Shown: one piece after another, positions 20,418-21,326 of the stretch
Layout: each line of letters begins with the position of its first letter
Position numbering within the stretch: position 1 is the stretch's first letter
Assembly (NCBI GenBank): GCA_000697335.1
Contig: JNEM01011371.1
Span: 1 to 21,326, forward strand
Length of the DNA stretch: 21,326 bases
Direction: 5' to 3'
Origin: Conidiobolus incongruus B7586
Lineage: Eukaryota; Entomophthoromycota; Entomophthoromycetes; Entomophthorales; Conidiobolaceae
Position numbers and translations under genes: made by a program
Notes under the pieces: generated by a model
The model's database searches: none
Told to the model about the DNA's origin: nothing
The model's input: the letters and a program-made list of their open reading frames with translations, nothing else

Positions 20418-21326
20418 TTTATGTAATATATTTAATATTAAAAGTTTAACTCAATAAAATATATAAAAAGATATTTTTATGACATATTAAATTTGGGTTG
20501 ATTTTAAATATATTGGATAAAATTTTTAATATAGAATATTTATTATTTAATATATGGTATATAAATATTTATAATTAAAAATGAGATTTTTCTATTTTAT
20601 TATAAGTTTGTATCAGAATAAAATTTTTAATTATATGGAAAATTAATATAATATATTAATAATAAATAGAATTATTGTTCTCACTATCAAAAGTTGTCTA
20701 AAATTACTGTAATAATAATTAAATAATTTGAAATATCTCAAATTTAATTAGTAGATGCATAAAAAATTCATGTTAGTTGGTTATTAAAAATAAATAAAAG
20801 AATTCAAATAATTTTACTTAAATATAATATATATTTTTGATTAAGAAATTAAATAAATATAAAACTTTTATAAAAAATTTGAAAAATTATTTAATATTTA
20901 GTATCAAAACTCTGATTAACTTTATATGTATTCTTTACAAAAAGATATACTTATATATAATTGTATAATAGTTTTAATTGACTTATATCATTATTAATAT
21001 TTCTACGGCTAGATATATTATATTCAAACACAATATAAAACCTTATCAAATTTTTTATATAAACTCATGGAAATAAAATTTTCTTAATTTTTTGTATTTC
21101 ATATATATGAATAGATTAAATTTTCTCATATATGATAAATTATCAGATTTATCATTTGTAAATCTTAATAATGTAGTTAATAATTCGATTGATATATTAA
21201 TGTTTGATTTTTTTGATCATTTATTCAATGAAAAATGATATAAAATAAATTGAATATTTTTATTAATTAATGCTTCAATAAATCAATATATAAATATATT
21301 GTGTTTGATATGATTTTTGCTTTTTT

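Larger units (their letters stand above)
18709..21326. other. Transporter upstream region and AT-rich spacer to window end
   Basis: The part up to about 19010 is less AT-biased and holds the transporter promoter, listed separately. Beyond it I see no gene. Perfect hairpins occur at 19439-19462, 19652-19672 and 20396-20417. A few perfect inverted repeats of 9-11 bases are expected by chance in DNA this AT-rich. Confidence 0.6.

Overview
This window looks like nuclear DNA of a very AT-rich fungus. The five housekeeping-type genes have fungal relatives, introns are short (48-103 nt) with GTAA-type donors, and the spacers are almost entirely A and T. A zygomycete-grade fungus near Entomophthoromycotina (Conidiobolus-like) fits best, because such genomes combine strong AT bias with secreted Rhizomucor-type lipases. 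That placement is inference. Six protein genes are supported. I see no tRNA, rRNA, transposon, virus-like element or CRISPR array.

Layout from left to right: an AT-rich spacer (1-2202); an intronless secreted class 3 lipase (+, 2203-3240); an empty spacer of about 2.9 kb; a PSP1-domain protein (-, 7991-6096, one intron); a divergent spacer of about 2.3 kb with a cluster of palindromic factor-type sites; phosphoacetylglucosamine mutase (+, 10276-12035, two introns); the 60S assembly factor Rrs1 (+, 12745-13860, two introns); a three-RRM TIA1/Pub1-type RNA-binding protein (+, 14833-16614, ten introns); an intronless 12-helix major facilitator transporter (-, 18708-17332); and an AT-rich spacer to the end.

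I rebuilt the gene models by hand. Several starts and most exons are too short to appear as long open frames. Two long minus-strand frames that seem to begin at TTG belong to genes that begin at ATG elsewhere: the PSP1 gene gains an upstream first exon, and the transporter start moves inward by 30 codons.

The genes do not form one pathway. Three are core functions (cell-wall sugar synthesis, ribosome assembly, mRNA control) and two face the outside (lipase, transporter). The most interesting signal is in the TIA1/Pub1-like gene. A 31-nt microexon with the weakest donor in the window follows an extremely T-rich intron. Skipping the exon, or retaining either neighbouring intron, puts a stop in RRM2. 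TIA1/Pub1 proteins bind U-rich RNA and TIA1 helps recognition of weak donors, so this looks like a possible self-regulating splice switch. The same gene has a 60-nt intron that is in frame and free of stops. The PSP1-like protein carries five RRxS protein-kinase-A-type sites in its disordered region.
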